DNA of 64,000 nt from Flavobacterium sp. HTF (GCF_003105115.1 NZ_QETH01000011.1:33256-97255); one strand, 5' to 3'. Positions 53,669 through 63,716 are shown, counted from the stretch's first letter. Made by a program: numbers and translations. Notes: generated from the sequence alone by a model not told the origin.

Positions 53669-56497
53669 TTATAAATTAATACTTAGATTTATGAAATAAG
53701 TTCTTCCATATCCATAGAAATATTTTGCACCAAAGGATGGTGTACCACTAGAAATATCCTGATTAAGAGCCCTGAAATTGGCATTGCGTGCCTGTTCAAA
53801 TCCTCCTGTTTTATAAGAAACATTCAGAAGATTATTGACGCTGGCAAAGAGTCCGATATATTTTCCAAATACGTTCCATGATTTGCCTCCCGAAATATTT
53901 AATAAAGAAACAGGGTTAAATTTTTCCTGCTTTAATAACTCTTTTGCCCGCTCTTCCGTCGCTTCCGAAAATATCAAACTGTTTTTAGGATTTTTATAAA
54001 AACGATCTGTTCTGGCAATTGGCGAAACATCAATATAATTTTCTGCTAAATAATTAATATTGGCACTGAGCCACCAAAATTTTGGATCCCGGTATTCCAG
54101 TCCAAATGAATAAGCTTGTTGTGGCATTCCTGGCTGCTTGTAATTTTTAAGATATGATTTGCCAAAATCAAAAGTCGCCTGCGTATTTTCTTTACCTGCA
54201 TTTGCATCATTAGTTATCGAGACATTCGGATTACTGTTATAAATATAATTTCCATACGCAGCAGATAAGGTTGCTTTTAAAGTTGGCGAAACCTGATATT
54301 CAAAACTCAGTTCGGCACCAATATTTTTCTTGTCAAGATGAGTCAGGGTTTGTGTTACAAAAGCATCCGTATTATTATAACCGGCGCCTTTATCAAAGAT
54401 TCCTTCTGCATAAAAAAAGGAAGTTCTGGCAGTGTTTTTTATCAAAATAAAATAAGCCGTCGTCCTAACCTTAAGTTTCGGTGAATGATAGACATAATTT
54501 CCCTCAGCACTACTGATATTTTCATTTTCAATTCCGTCTACAATAGAGTTGTTGAGTCGGGAATTTGAAAAAGTATTTCGAAGTGAAGGCGCTCTTGTAA
54601 GATGCATTCCATTAAAATACAACCATTCTTTTCCTGAGATTTTATAGGTAAATCCGCCTTTGAAACCGAAATTTTCAAAATTCACTTTTTGACTTTTTCC
54701 AAGAGATGTTGTCGGATAGATTCCGTTTTGATACAATCCTTCTCTTTGATAGTCGGTTACAGAATAAGATTGACCCAGATATACATCTATTTTTTTATAA
54801 TTGAATTTAAACTGTGTAAATGCTTCAATTGTCGTTGCCAGAAGATTATAATTATATCCATAAGTGTCACCCTTTTTTACCAGACGATATGGTTTTTGCA
54901 AATCAGATTGTGCCTGATTACCACTGTAAAAAGGATCTATATCTTCAAAATATAAACCTCCTAATAAATCTAAAAGATGCTGAAACTGATGTGATTTCAA
55001 ATTTTTAAAGCTAATCCCACCGTAAAAAGAACTGTTATCTGTGAGTTTACTATTTAAGTTTGTGTTTGCTGCAAAAGTTTTATCATCTGTCCGGTCTTCA
55101 TACAAAACATAATGGCTTTGTGCCGGCTCATAACCTGAAATTTTTCCGTTATTTATTATTGGCTTTTGGTTTGTCCTGTACATTGTCTCCCAGTCAATTT
55201 GTGAATTCTGCAAAAACAATTCTTTATTTTCTTCAGCCTTTGTATAATCTGGCGTAAAATCTCCCGAAAATTCGCCTTTATCTTTTGCATATAGTGATGT
55301 GTAATAACTTGGTAATTTTCGGTAGTAAACTGGATCCGGACTATTTGTATTTTGGTAATCTATATTAGTATTTCCTATTTTACCAAACTGATACGTTATA
55401 CCGGAATTCAGGTTTGTTTTTTCATTTATCCTAAAGTAATGATTGAGCATGAGTAGCGGCTCCTCTATATTTTTGACTCTTGCATTTCTTTTTTCTCCAT
55501 TTTGCCAGCCCCAATAGGAGTTATATTTATTGTTTGTTACCCCGGTAACTTCATTTGTATTTGCTGAATTTTTACCGCGCGAATTGGGTGTATAAAACCC
55601 GGTAAAATTGAGAGAATGCCTGTCATTTAATTTTTTTTCGACACTTATAAAAAAAGATTCTGCATTGAAGTTTGTCCCTTCAAAATAACCTTCGTTTCCA
55701 ATTCGTTTTCCTGCCGAAACTACATAAGCCCAACCCGAAGAACCGATTCCCGAAGCATACGTGCCAATCGCCCGCCAATTATATGTAGTATTACTTCCGG
55801 AGAATGAAATTCTTCCGCCTTTACGATAACCTGAAGCTCGTGTGTAAATTTGCTGTGTTCCTAATATTCCACCAAAAACATAATCTGAAGCAGCAGCACC
55901 AACTGAGAATTCCTGATTTTTAAGTACGTCATTTAATCCTCCCCAATTTCCCCATTGCGGCCTTCCGTCATAAATTTTATTCATGGGCATTCCGTTGAGC
56001 ATCATAGTTCCGTTCTCACTGTCTAAACCACGAATTTTAAACCTGGCTTGTCCCCAACTAAAAGCAGAAGCCTGAAAGAAAGCATCTTTTGACGATTGCA
56101 AAAGCCCTGAAGTCATTTCAGAAGAACTATTATCGTCTGTCAGATCACTTTCTAATAATGAAATTAAAGTGCCGGGTATTTCATCTGAAAAATTTTCTTC
56201 CAGCTGTAAAATCCCAAGATTAGTATCTGAATTTAAATTGACTTTTAAAAGCAAATCCTTATATCCATTACTATGCAACAGAAGTAATTGTTCTCCTTTG
56301 AGAGAAGAATGAATTGTAAATTTTCCGTTTGTTTTGGTAAGTTGAGTGACAGAAGAATTCTGAATACTGACTACTACATTTCCTAATGGATTTTGTGTTT
56401 TTGCTTCTATTACTATTCCTGAAATAATAGTTTCCTGTTGTGCAAAAAGAATATTAAAAGGCAATAAAATAAAAAACATCAAGTACTTTTTTCTCAT
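53669..56497 (-). CDS. TonB-dependent outer-membrane receptor with carboxypeptidase-regulatory-like domain
   Basis: From the ATG at 56497 (MRKKYLMFFILLPFNILFAQ; the in-frame start at 56509 only lengthens the signal peptide) the protein is 942 residues. Order: signal peptide, carboxypeptidase-D regulatory-like domain (about 20-105, ISGIVIEAKTQNPLGNVVVS), plug (about 110-230, ARFKIRGLDSENGTMMLNG and MPMNKIYDGRPQWGNWGGLN), then a large barrel ending in GRTYFINLSINL. It is not a SusC; no SusD follows. The downstream lipoprotein is the likely surface partner. The substrate cannot be read from sequence. The 207-bp upstream gap is AT-rich with no clear regulator site. Confidence 0.92.
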   Translation of the reverse strand: MRKKYLMFFILLPFNILFAQQETIISGIVIEAKTQNPLGNVVVSIQNSSVTQLTKTNGKFTIHSSLKGEQLLLLHSNGYKDLLLKVNLNSDTNLGILQLEENFSDEIPGTLISLLESDLTDDNSSSEMTSGLLQSSKDAFFQASAFSWGQARFKIRGLDSENGTMMLNGMPMNKIYDGRPQWGNWGGLNDVLKNQEFSVGAAASDYVFGGILGTQQIYTRASGYRKGGRISFSGSNTTYNWRAIGTYASGIGSSGWAYVVSAGKRIGNEGYFEGTNFNAESFFISVEKKLNDRHSLNFTGFYTPNSRGKNSANTNEVTGVTNNKYNSYWGWQNGEKRNARVKNIEEPLLMLNHYFRINEKTNLNSGITYQFGKIGNTNIDYQNTNSPDPVYYRKLPSYYTSLYAKDKGEFSGDFTPDYTKAEENKELFLQNSQIDWETMYRTNQKPIINNGKISGYEPAQSHYVLYEDRTDDKTFAANTNLNSKLTDNSSFYGGISFKNLKSHQFQHLLDLLGGLYFEDIDPFYSGNQAQSDLQKPYRLVKKGDTYGYNYNLLATTIEAFTQFKFNYKKIDVYLGQSYSVTDYQREGLYQNGIYPTTSLGKSQKVNFENFGFKGGFTYKISGKEWLYFNGMHLTRAPSLRNTFSNSRLNNSIVDGIENENISSAEGNYVYHSPKLKVRTTAYFILIKNTARTSFFYAEGIFDKGAGYNNTDAFVTQTLTHLDKKNIGAELSFEYQVSPTLKATLSAAYGNYIYNSNPNVSITNDANAGKENTQATFDFGKSYLKNYKQPGMPQQAYSFGLEYRDPKFWWLSANINYLAENYIDVSPIARTDRFYKNPKNSLIFSEATEERAKELLKQEKFNPVSLLNISGGKSWNVFGKYIGLFASVNNLLNVSYKTGGFEQARNANFRALNQDISSGTPSFGAKYFYGYGRTYFINLSINL

Positions 56498-56716
56498 AAA
56501 AAACACCAATAAACTTTGATAAATTGTTAGAATTAAAATGTTTATGTCTAAACATCCTGATTGTTTTACATCAAAGGATAAATTGGTTTTTGAAAAATAG
56601 TCGATTCAAAGATAAATAATATCTTTTATAATCATATTTTTCCTGTTAATTTATTTTAAAAAATATAATTTTATACTCTATTTTGTAAATAGTTATTTGA
56701 TTTTCAAATATTTGTC

Positions 56717-57934
56717 TTAAGTCGTTCTGATTTTAGAAACCATAAAAGCAATCAGAACACCAAAAATTCCGATAAAAGCAAAAGAAAACTGCAGTCCAAA
56801 ATTTTGCGCAATATGCCCAATTATAGGAGGTCCCATTAAAAAACCAAGAAAACTAACGCTTGAGACAATGGTCAGTGCTTCTCCTGGAGGAACAGTAGGG
56901 TTTTTTCCTGCCATACTGTAAACTGTAGGGACAATGGTAGCAACACCCAGACCAACAAGCATAAAGGCAATTGTACAGGGTATAATATAAGGAAGGAAAA
57001 CAGCAGTAAAAAGTCCGGCAGAAATCATAACACCACTAATTTGCATCACACGCTCGCGGCCAAATTTATTGATTAATCCGTCACCTAAAAATCGTCCGCT
57101 GGCCATCATAATCATAAAAGAAGTATAGCCTAAAACTACCAAAGGACCCGGAGCCTGTACAATATCTTTAAAATAAACTCCGCTCCAGTCAAACATTACG
57201 CCTTCGCTCGCCATGCTGCAAAAACCTATTACGCCGAGCCAAAGCAAAGCACTGTCTGGTTTGGTAAATAATTTTTTCTTTTGTCCTTTGTCTTTTATTT
57301 TTTCTTTGGCTCTGACCAAAAATTTAAAATTGAAGGCAACCATAAGTAGTACAATTACACCCACAATTAAGAAATGGTGCAACGGGTTTAGATTTAAAGC
57401 CAGCATTCCTAATCCTACCAGCGCACCTGTAAATCCGGCAAAACTCCACATACCATGAAATGATGACATAATCGTTTTCTTAAAAAGAACTTCAGTGTAG
57501 ACACCCTGAGTATTTACGGCGATGTTGGCTAAGTTTCCGAATAATCCAAACATAAACAAGCCCAAAGACAATTGTAATGCTGTAGTGGCCAGACCTAAAT
57601 TGGCCAGACATAAAACATACATTATCAAAGAAAAAATTAAAATGCGATGACTTCCAAATTTCGTAACCATTTTTCCTGAAAAAGGCATTACGACCAATTG
57701 TCCCATTGGCAAAGCAAAAAGGATAGAACCCAAATCTCCTTCGGTCAGATGCAGCGCTGTTTTAATATCCGGAATACGACTGGCCCAGGTGGCAAAACTT
57801 AAACCCATCCCAAAATAAAACATTCCAACAGCAAAACGAATCCTGTTCAGATAAGAAGCTTTTGCTTCTCTGAAAACTTTCTTGATTTTACCTTTGGTCT
57901 GAAAAAGAGATAATGGATTAAAATTCCCCAGCAT
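56717..57934 (-). CDS. MFS transporter (YbjJ/FucP-like subgroup)
   Basis: This 405-residue protein has about twelve predicted transmembrane helices. The subgroup's N-terminal motif appears as GLSFATWASRIPDIKTALHL followed by LTEGDLGSILFALPMGQLVV and MPFSGKMVTKFGSHR, the last being the MFS loop 2-3 motif. A soluble N-terminal extension of about 30 residues (MLGNFNPLSLFQTKGKIKKV) precedes the first helix, so the true start might be further in. Substrate is unknown; relatives move sugars or small metabolites. It is on its own, 95 bp from the next gene. Confidence 0.9.
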   Translation of the reverse strand: MLGNFNPLSLFQTKGKIKKVFREAKASYLNRIRFAVGMFYFGMGLSFATWASRIPDIKTALHLTEGDLGSILFALPMGQLVVMPFSGKMVTKFGSHRILIFSLIMYVLCLANLGLATTALQLSLGLFMFGLFGNLANIAVNTQGVYTEVLFKKTIMSSFHGMWSFAGFTGALVGLGMLALNLNPLHHFLIVGVIVLLMVAFNFKFLVRAKEKIKDKGQKKKLFTKPDSALLWLGVIGFCSMASEGVMFDWSGVYFKDIVQAPGPLVVLGYTSFMIMMASGRFLGDGLINKFGRERVMQISGVMISAGLFTAVFLPYIIPCTIAFMLVGLGVATIVPTVYSMAGKNPTVPPGEALTIVSSVSFLGFLMGPPIIGHIAQNFGLQFSFAFIGIFGVLIAFMVSKIRTT

Positions 57935-58028
57935 ATTTGGTTTGTTTTTGTGATAATTTCAAAAATACTAAAAAGCTATCTGATACTGTAATGCGCAAAG
58001 CCTGATTCGAAATTTATAACGTTATTGT

Positions 58029-59069
58029 TTATAAATTAATTACTTTTTGCTGTTCACTACTGGCAATAGCAGCTTCTATAATCTGCATTACTTTTACTCC
58101 GTCCTGTGCGGTAACGGGCTCTGTTTTATTATTGGCAATTGAATCGTAGACTCCATCAAAAAAACTGAAATAATTTCCCTGAAGTGTCGGTACTTTTTCA
58201 CGAATTTCTTTTCCGTCAGTTTCTGTATGCAAAAATCCCTGCAGCGTTTCGGGTTCTGTTCCCCACGAATCCAGATTTGGTTTTTTACCCAGTTTTAGTT
58301 CATCTTCCTGAACATCACCGCGGGGCTTTAAAAAAGATCCTTTTTTACCATGAATTGTATAGGCCGGATTAGGTTCTCTCACAAAAAAACCTGCTTTTAA
58401 TCTCACTCTAAAATCAGTGTAGATCAATAATAAATCAATCCAGTCATCTACTAATGAATTTTCTCTGGTAATTCTGATATCACCAAAAACCGATTTTGGG
58501 GAACCAAATAAAGCCACTGCCTGATCTATTAAGTGCGGCCCTAAATCTTTTAGAATTCCCGCACCATCATTGGCCGTTTCTTTATGTGCCTTTGGACTTA
58601 GCAAAGGATTATATCTGTCAAAATGAAATTCAGCTTCGACTAAATCTCCCAAAACACCGTCATTTATTATCTTCTGGATGGTTTTGAAATCACTATCCCA
58701 GCGTCTGTTCTGAAAAACAGCTAATTTCAAACCTTTTTCCTGAGCGATTTCAGCCAATTCTTTTGCCTCGGCTACTGTTGTTGTAAATGCTTTTTCTACA
58801 ACAGCATGTTTTCCTGCCAAAAGCACTTTTTTTGCATATTCATAATGCGTTCCGACAGGAGTATTTACAATAACCAAATCGACATCGTCTGCTAACAATT
58901 CATCAATTGAAGCATAACTTTTTACATAGGGATAATCTTCCTGAATGAGTTTTTTGCTTCTTTCCCAGGAACCTAATAATTCAAAACCCTGGTGAATATC
59001 CAAAAACGGAGCATGAAAAACCTTTCCCGACATTCCGTATGATAATAGTGATGTTTTTATTTTTTTCAT
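58029..59069 (-). CDS. Gfo/Idh/MocA-family NAD(P)-dependent oxidoreductase
   Basis: The 346-residue enzyme has an N-terminal Rossmann domain with SLLSYGMSGKVFHAPFLDIH (a GxxGxxFH variant of the nucleotide-binding loop), DVDLVIVNTPVGTHYEYAKK and HAVVEKAFTTTVAEAKEL, in which the usual EKP is EKA. The C-terminal half (about 125-346) contains FQNRRWDSDFKTIQKII and DLGPHLIDQAVALFG, which supplies the catalytic-site His of the family. Members oxidise or reduce sugars and polyols. The substrate cannot be specified. A GCCACGAAT repeat lies just upstream. Confidence 0.9.
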   Translation of the reverse strand: MKKIKTSLLSYGMSGKVFHAPFLDIHQGFELLGSWERSKKLIQEDYPYVKSYASIDELLADDVDLVIVNTPVGTHYEYAKKVLLAGKHAVVEKAFTTTVAEAKELAEIAQEKGLKLAVFQNRRWDSDFKTIQKIINDGVLGDLVEAEFHFDRYNPLLSPKAHKETANDGAGILKDLGPHLIDQAVALFGSPKSVFGDIRITRENSLVDDWIDLLLIYTDFRVRLKAGFFVREPNPAYTIHGKKGSFLKPRGDVQEDELKLGKKPNLDSWGTEPETLQGFLHTETDGKEIREKVPTLQGNYFSFFDGVYDSIANNKTEPVTAQDGVKVMQIIEAAIASSEQQKVINL

Positions 59070-59083
59070 CTTGTATTTATTTT

Positions 59084-59193
59084 TTTGCCACGAATCTCGC
59101 TAATTTACACAAATCAGTATGCTAAAATTAATTGCTTACTTTTTTAAAATCAAAGCAGAAAAAATTCGTGACAATTGTGTAATTTGTGGCAAA
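59084..59193. repeat. Interspersed GCCACGAATT palindrome, copy 4 (degenerate)
   Basis: TTTGCCACGAAT at 59084-59095 pairs with ATTTGTGGCAAA at 59182-59193 with one G-T mismatch. The centre is longer and less symmetric than in the other copies but retains CACAAAT and AATTCGTG words. It fills the gap between the oxidoreductase and OYE genes. Confidence 0.7.
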
Positions 59194-59231
59194 CCAAATT
59201 GAAAATCCTTTTAATCTGTTACTGGTAAAAT

Positions 59232-60302
59232 TTAAATTTTAGCCCTTTCATATTGTTTTGGCCATTGAATATCGGTGTTTAATTCTTTTGCAAAATCCAA
59301 CGGCAGATTTGGATTTCTCAACGATTCCCTGGCAAATAAAATCAAATCGGCGAGACCATTTTGCAAAATGTCTTCTGCTTGTTTTGCTTCGGTAATTAGT
59401 CCAACTGCGCTGGTAACGATGTTGGCTTCTTTTTTGATTTTTTCTGCAAAAGAAACCTGATAACCGGGTTTAATCTCAATCTTTTGATGCGAAACTAATC
59501 CGCCTGACGAAACATCAATTAAATCTACGTTTTTTTCTTTTAATATTTTAGAAAGCATTACAGATTCTTCCGGGTTCCAGCCGTCTTCAGCCCAGTCAGT
59601 TGCTGAAATCCTGACAAACAAAGGCAGATCCGAAGGCCATTCTGACTGAACGGCTTCGAGGATTTCTAAGACAAACCTAATTAGGTTTTCAAAACTTCCT
59701 CCATATTCATCTGTTCTTTTATTCGTTAAAGGCGATAAAAACTGGTGCAATAAATAACCATGCGCACCATGAATTTCCATCACCTGATAACCGGCTTCAA
59801 CGGCTCTTTTTGTTGCCGTTTTAAAATCGGAAATCACTTTTTGTATTCCGTTTTTATCCAAAGCTTCCGGAAGAAATGGTTCGCCATCATGATACGGAAC
59901 CTCGCTAGGCGCCACAGTCTGCCATCCACCCTGAGCGAAATCTAACTTTTTATTTCCTTCCCACGGAGCCGAAACGCTTGCTTTTCGTCCCGCATGCGCT
60001 AATTGTATGCCCGGAATTGAATTTTGAGAAACAATAAATTCGTTGATTTGTTTTAGTTTTTGAATGTGTTCGTCTTTCCAGATTCCTAAATCAGAAGGAG
60101 AAATTCTCGCTTCGGGAGAAACGGCTGTCGCCTCCTGAATAATCAAACCTGCACCACCAGTGGCACGACTTCCTAAATGAACCAGATGCCAATCGTTTGC
60201 AAATCCGTCAATTGCAGAATACTGACACATTGGGGAGATAACAATTCTGTTTTTTAAAGTAATTTTTTTTATAGAAAGTGGAGAAAATAATAATGAAGCC
60301 AT
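59232..60302 (-). CDS. Old Yellow Enzyme family oxidoreductase (YqjM/NamA-like)
   Basis: This 356-residue FMN-dependent ene-reductase reduces activated C=C bonds with NAD(P)H. Motifs: LKNRIVISPMCQYSAIDGFA (short OYE N-terminus with the flavin-tuning Cys), WHLVHLGSRATGGAGLIIQE, QLAHAGRKAS, VMEIHGAHGYLLHQFLSPLT and TNKRTDEYGGSFENLIRF, and near the end SAVGLITEAKQAEDIL. The Cys and the HGAHGYL/HQFLSP pattern place it with the thermophilic-like YqjM subgroup. The physiological substrate is unknown, as for most of the family. It is transcribed alone. Confidence 0.93.
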   Translation of the reverse strand: MASLLFSPLSIKKITLKNRIVISPMCQYSAIDGFANDWHLVHLGSRATGGAGLIIQEATAVSPEARISPSDLGIWKDEHIQKLKQINEFIVSQNSIPGIQLAHAGRKASVSAPWEGNKKLDFAQGGWQTVAPSEVPYHDGEPFLPEALDKNGIQKVISDFKTATKRAVEAGYQVMEIHGAHGYLLHQFLSPLTNKRTDEYGGSFENLIRFVLEILEAVQSEWPSDLPLFVRISATDWAEDGWNPEESVMLSKILKEKNVDLIDVSSGGLVSHQKIEIKPGYQVSFAEKIKKEANIVTSAVGLITEAKQAEDILQNGLADLILFARESLRNPNLPLDFAKELNTDIQWPKQYERAKI

Positions 60303-60416
60303 AATGTAACTTTTAATGGTTTTAAGCTACCAATTGGGTATGATAGCGTTCAAAATAGTAAAGTTACAGCATCTTGTTAAAACTGGAAATCTAAATGTTT
60401 ATTAATTAACAAACAT

Positions 60417-62567
60417 TTAAAGTAAATTCTGCTTATTCCAAAGATTATAATATTCTGATTTTTGTTCTAATAAATCGAAATGATTCCCTGACTCAACTAT
60501 TGCTCCATTTTTCATTACGAATATTGTATTTGCATTTGAAATTGTACTCAACCGATGTGCAATAACAATAATCGTTTTTCCTTGAGATTTAAATTTATCT
60601 ATTACGTCTTTTACTATTTTTTCGGAATTAGTATCTAATGATGAAGTTGCCTCGTCCATTAATAAAATTTCAGGATTCTTATATAAAGCTCTGGCTATTG
60701 CAATTCTTTGTTTTTGTCCTCCGGAAAGCATTGCTCCGTTTTCTCCAATTTGTGTTTCAAAACCATTTGGCAGTTTTTCTACAAATTCAATAATACCTAA
60801 TTGTTTTGACAAGTCTAAAATTCTTTGAATATTTGGAAAGGAATCTCCTAATGCAATATTTTCGATAATATTCCCGGAAAACAAATTTAATTGCTGGGGA
60901 ATTACTCCAATAACATTTCTTAAACTGTGATAATAAACATATTGTAAATCATATTTTCCAATGCTAATTTTTCCTTCTTTTATTGGGTACAAGTTTTGAA
61001 GAAGTGAAATTAACGTTGTTTTTCCACTGCCGCTTTCTCCAACTATTGCTGTTGTCTCATTCTTTCTGAATACTGCTGTGAAGTTTTTAAAAACCTCCTG
61101 ACGAGATCCGTAACGAAAAGAAACATTTTCAAACTTTATATCTCCTAAATTTTCTTTTTGTAATTCTATTTTATTTTCGGTTTCTTCTCTTTCAAGATCC
61201 ATAATTTCAAAAAGTCTGTCTGCCGCGATCAATGCATTTTGTGCCGTTTTATTCATATTTATCAACGAAGCAACAGGCGAGGTGAAATATCCTATTAAAG
61301 CATAAAATGAAAATAATTCCCCTGGAGTTATATCTCTGTCTATTACATAACCAGATCCAATCCACATTAAAATTACAGTAAATAAAGAAGCTAAAAATTG
61401 CGTAGACGTATTAGCAAAAATTCCATTTAAACCAGATTTATAAGTAATGAATAAAAGTTTTACAAATTTATTTTCTGTTTTTAAATTTGTAAAATCTTCT
61501 ATCCCAAATTCTTTTACTGTTCTCACATGTGTAATGCTTTCTACTAATTGAGTTTGTAATTCGGCAGCATTTTCCATAATATTTCTTTCTACTTTTTTAT
61601 TGAACTTATTTAAAATGAAATAAATTGTTATATAAAAAGGTATAATTATCAATATTATTAAAGCTAGTTTCCAATAATAGGTAAACATTAAAGTGAATGA
61701 AAAAATCACAATAAAAACATTCACGATCATATCAATTGCAACTTCATTAATAAACGATCGGATTTTTATTGCATCATTTATTCTGGATATAATTTCACCT
61801 ATTTGCATGGTATCAAAAAATCGTTGGGGCAAATGAAGTAAATGTTTATAATAACCCAAGATTAATTTAGCATCGATTAACTGACCTGTTTTCATCACAA
61901 AAATACTTTTTTTTGATCCAATATAGGCTTGAAGCAAAATAACTGCAATCATGGAAACACTTAATAAATTGAGCAGATTTCTATTACCATCGACCAAAAC
62001 ATAATCTGTGATTTTTTGAATATAAATAGACATTGCCAATCCTAAAACTGTGAATAACATAGCTCCGACTAAGGCCTGAATCAATATGATTTTATGTGGC
62101 TGAATTAAATTCCAAAATCGTTTTATTGGTGAAGTTTTCTCATTTAAAATTTTAAAATTATCATTTGGCGCAAAGAGAATTAATACACCTGACCATACTT
62201 TTTGAAATTCTTCAAAAGTGTAAATTTCCATTTTCCCAAAACCCGGATCCATAACCGTAATTTTGGATTTTTCTGTTTTATAAATAACTACATAATGATG
62301 TAATTGTTCTTTTGTTATAATATGGGCAATAGATGGAAGCGGAATTTTATCTAAAGAATCTAAACCTCCTTTTACACCCTTGGCAGTAAAGCCCATCTTT
62401 TCTGCAGCTTCAATAATTCCAAGCACATTTGTACCTCGCTTATCTGTATTGGCGTACTGTCGTATTCTGGCTATGGGCAGATTAACTTTAAAATGGTTTC
62501 CAATAGATGCCAGACAAGCAGCGCCACAATCTTTAATATCGTGTTGTTTGATTTTTATCGAAGCCAT
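60417..62567 (-). CDS. Peptidase-domain-containing ABC exporter (C39, bacteriocin-type)
   Basis: The 716-residue transporter cuts leader peptides after a double-glycine-type site and exports the product. The N-terminal C39 peptidase (1-130) has catalytic Cys14 in HDIKDCGAACLASIG, His91 in HHYVVIYK and Asp107 in VMDPGFG. Six transmembrane helices (about 155-440) follow, then the ATPase with Walker A VGESGSGKTTL, signature MLSGGQKQRIAIARAL, Walker B ILLMDEATSSLD and the H-loop in IAHRLSTI. Its start codon overlaps the HlyD stop in a TAATG arrangement, so the two are translationally coupled and form one export machine. Confidence 0.96.
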   Translation of the reverse strand: MASIKIKQHDIKDCGAACLASIGNHFKVNLPIARIRQYANTDKRGTNVLGIIEAAEKMGFTAKGVKGGLDSLDKIPLPSIAHIITKEQLHHYVVIYKTEKSKITVMDPGFGKMEIYTFEEFQKVWSGVLILFAPNDNFKILNEKTSPIKRFWNLIQPHKIILIQALVGAMLFTVLGLAMSIYIQKITDYVLVDGNRNLLNLLSVSMIAVILLQAYIGSKKSIFVMKTGQLIDAKLILGYYKHLLHLPQRFFDTMQIGEIISRINDAIKIRSFINEVAIDMIVNVFIVIFSFTLMFTYYWKLALIILIIIPFYITIYFILNKFNKKVERNIMENAAELQTQLVESITHVRTVKEFGIEDFTNLKTENKFVKLLFITYKSGLNGIFANTSTQFLASLFTVILMWIGSGYVIDRDITPGELFSFYALIGYFTSPVASLINMNKTAQNALIAADRLFEIMDLEREETENKIELQKENLGDIKFENVSFRYGSRQEVFKNFTAVFRKNETTAIVGESGSGKTTLISLLQNLYPIKEGKISIGKYDLQYVYYHSLRNVIGVIPQQLNLFSGNIIENIALGDSFPNIQRILDLSKQLGIIEFVEKLPNGFETQIGENGAMLSGGQKQRIAIARALYKNPEILLMDEATSSLDTNSEKIVKDVIDKFKSQGKTIIVIAHRLSTISNANTIFVMKNGAIVESGNHFDLLEQKSEYYNLWNKQNLL

Positions 62568-63709
62568 TATTTTTTATTTGAAATTTGTTTTGGGTTTAAC
62601 CAATCATCTATTTTGTCAAATAATAAATCAAATAAACTTCTACGAGTAATTATGTAACGTGTGGTTAATGTCATCCCTTTAGAAACAGTAGTTTTATATC
62701 CCGACTTTAGTCTTAATGTTTTTGAATCTAATGCACAGCGTACTTTAAAAAAAGCTTGTTCGCTCTGCACCGTAATGTTGTGGTCTATATCAATTACTTT
62801 TCCTTCCAAAAGCCCCCACTGATTATAATTGAAAGCATCTAACTGAAATTTTACTTTTTGGTTTTTCTTAATCAAACCAATGTCGTTTGGTGAAACATTA
62901 TTTTCTACTATAAGATGATCCGCTGAAGAAATGGTCGCAATAGACTGCGAAGCATTTATAAAAGAACCTTTTTGAATACCTGAAAAATTCTCTACAGTAC
63001 CCGAAATGGGAGCTAAAAGAACATAATTATTTAACTCTGCGTTTATTTTGGTAACCGTTCCGTTAAGATTTTTTAAACGTTCTTCTAAATCTCTTTTTTG
63101 ATTTTCCCAAGTCGCTTTTTGTTGGCTTATAAAACTTTGTAATGCTTGTTTTGCAACACGCAATTCATATTCAAATTTTTCAAAATCTGCCTTAGCAATG
63201 ACATCCTTATCATAAAGAATTTTATTGCGATCATAATTTATTTGGGCTTGTGAGATTTTGCTTTGAAGTTCATTTTTTCCTGATTGAAATTTAAATAAAT
63301 CTTCGCGTGCCGTAGAAGTTTGTAAATGTGTTGTCCTATTTAGTAAAAGATTTGAAACATCTTTTAACAATGTACTAACAGCAGTAGATAATGTATCCTG
63401 GGTTCTTTTATCACTTTCAAGATTTTCTTTGGAGATTTTTAGAAGAGTATCTCCTATTTTTACAAAAGCATTATTTTTTAAAGCTATCCAATTCACTCTT
63501 CCGCTGACAATTGTTGCAACAGGAACATTATCTGTTTTACTGCGAATCATGCCACGGCTCTGACTGCTGATATCTACTTTAATTATAGGTAACAATCCTA
63601 AAAAAATCAAAATAGCAATAATTATAATCAAATAGATTGAAAAACTATTTGATTTGTTTTTTGCGATAAGATTTTCAAGAGTATTTATTGGATCTGAGCT
63701 TAAGTTCAT
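62567..63709 (-). CDS. HlyD-family membrane-fusion protein of the peptide exporter
   Basis: The 380-residue adaptor has a short cytoplasmic N-terminus, one transmembrane helix (about 25-45, IYLIIIIAILIFLGLLPIIK), a lipoyl/barrel-sandwich hybrid split by a long coiled-coil hairpin (about 105-230, KAKQALQSFISQQKATWENQ-like helices), and a C-terminal beta-barrel with LLAPISGTVENFSGIQKGSF and the ending KGMTLTTRYIITRRS. It links the ABC transporter to an outer-membrane channel; no TolC-like gene is in the window. It is the first gene of the visible unit, 16 bp after an upstream hairpin. Confidence 0.94.
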   Translation of the reverse strand: MNLSSDPINTLENLIAKNKSNSFSIYLIIIIAILIFLGLLPIIKVDISSQSRGMIRSKTDNVPVATIVSGRVNWIALKNNAFVKIGDTLLKISKENLESDKRTQDTLSTAVSTLLKDVSNLLLNRTTHLQTSTAREDLFKFQSGKNELQSKISQAQINYDRNKILYDKDVIAKADFEKFEYELRVAKQALQSFISQQKATWENQKRDLEERLKNLNGTVTKINAELNNYVLLAPISGTVENFSGIQKGSFINASQSIATISSADHLIVENNVSPNDIGLIKKNQKVKFQLDAFNYNQWGLLEGKVIDIDHNITVQSEQAFFKVRCALDSKTLRLKSGYKTTVSKGMTLTTRYIITRRSLFDLLFDKIDDWLNPKQISNKK

Positions 63710-63716
63710 TTTTTAA

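Noticed and set aside
60392..60419. TAAATGTTT / AAACATTTA hairpin at the end of the ABC exporter gene as a terminator
   Set aside because: The stem is entirely AT apart from one pair and has no T-tract in the right direction, so I could not support it as a terminator.
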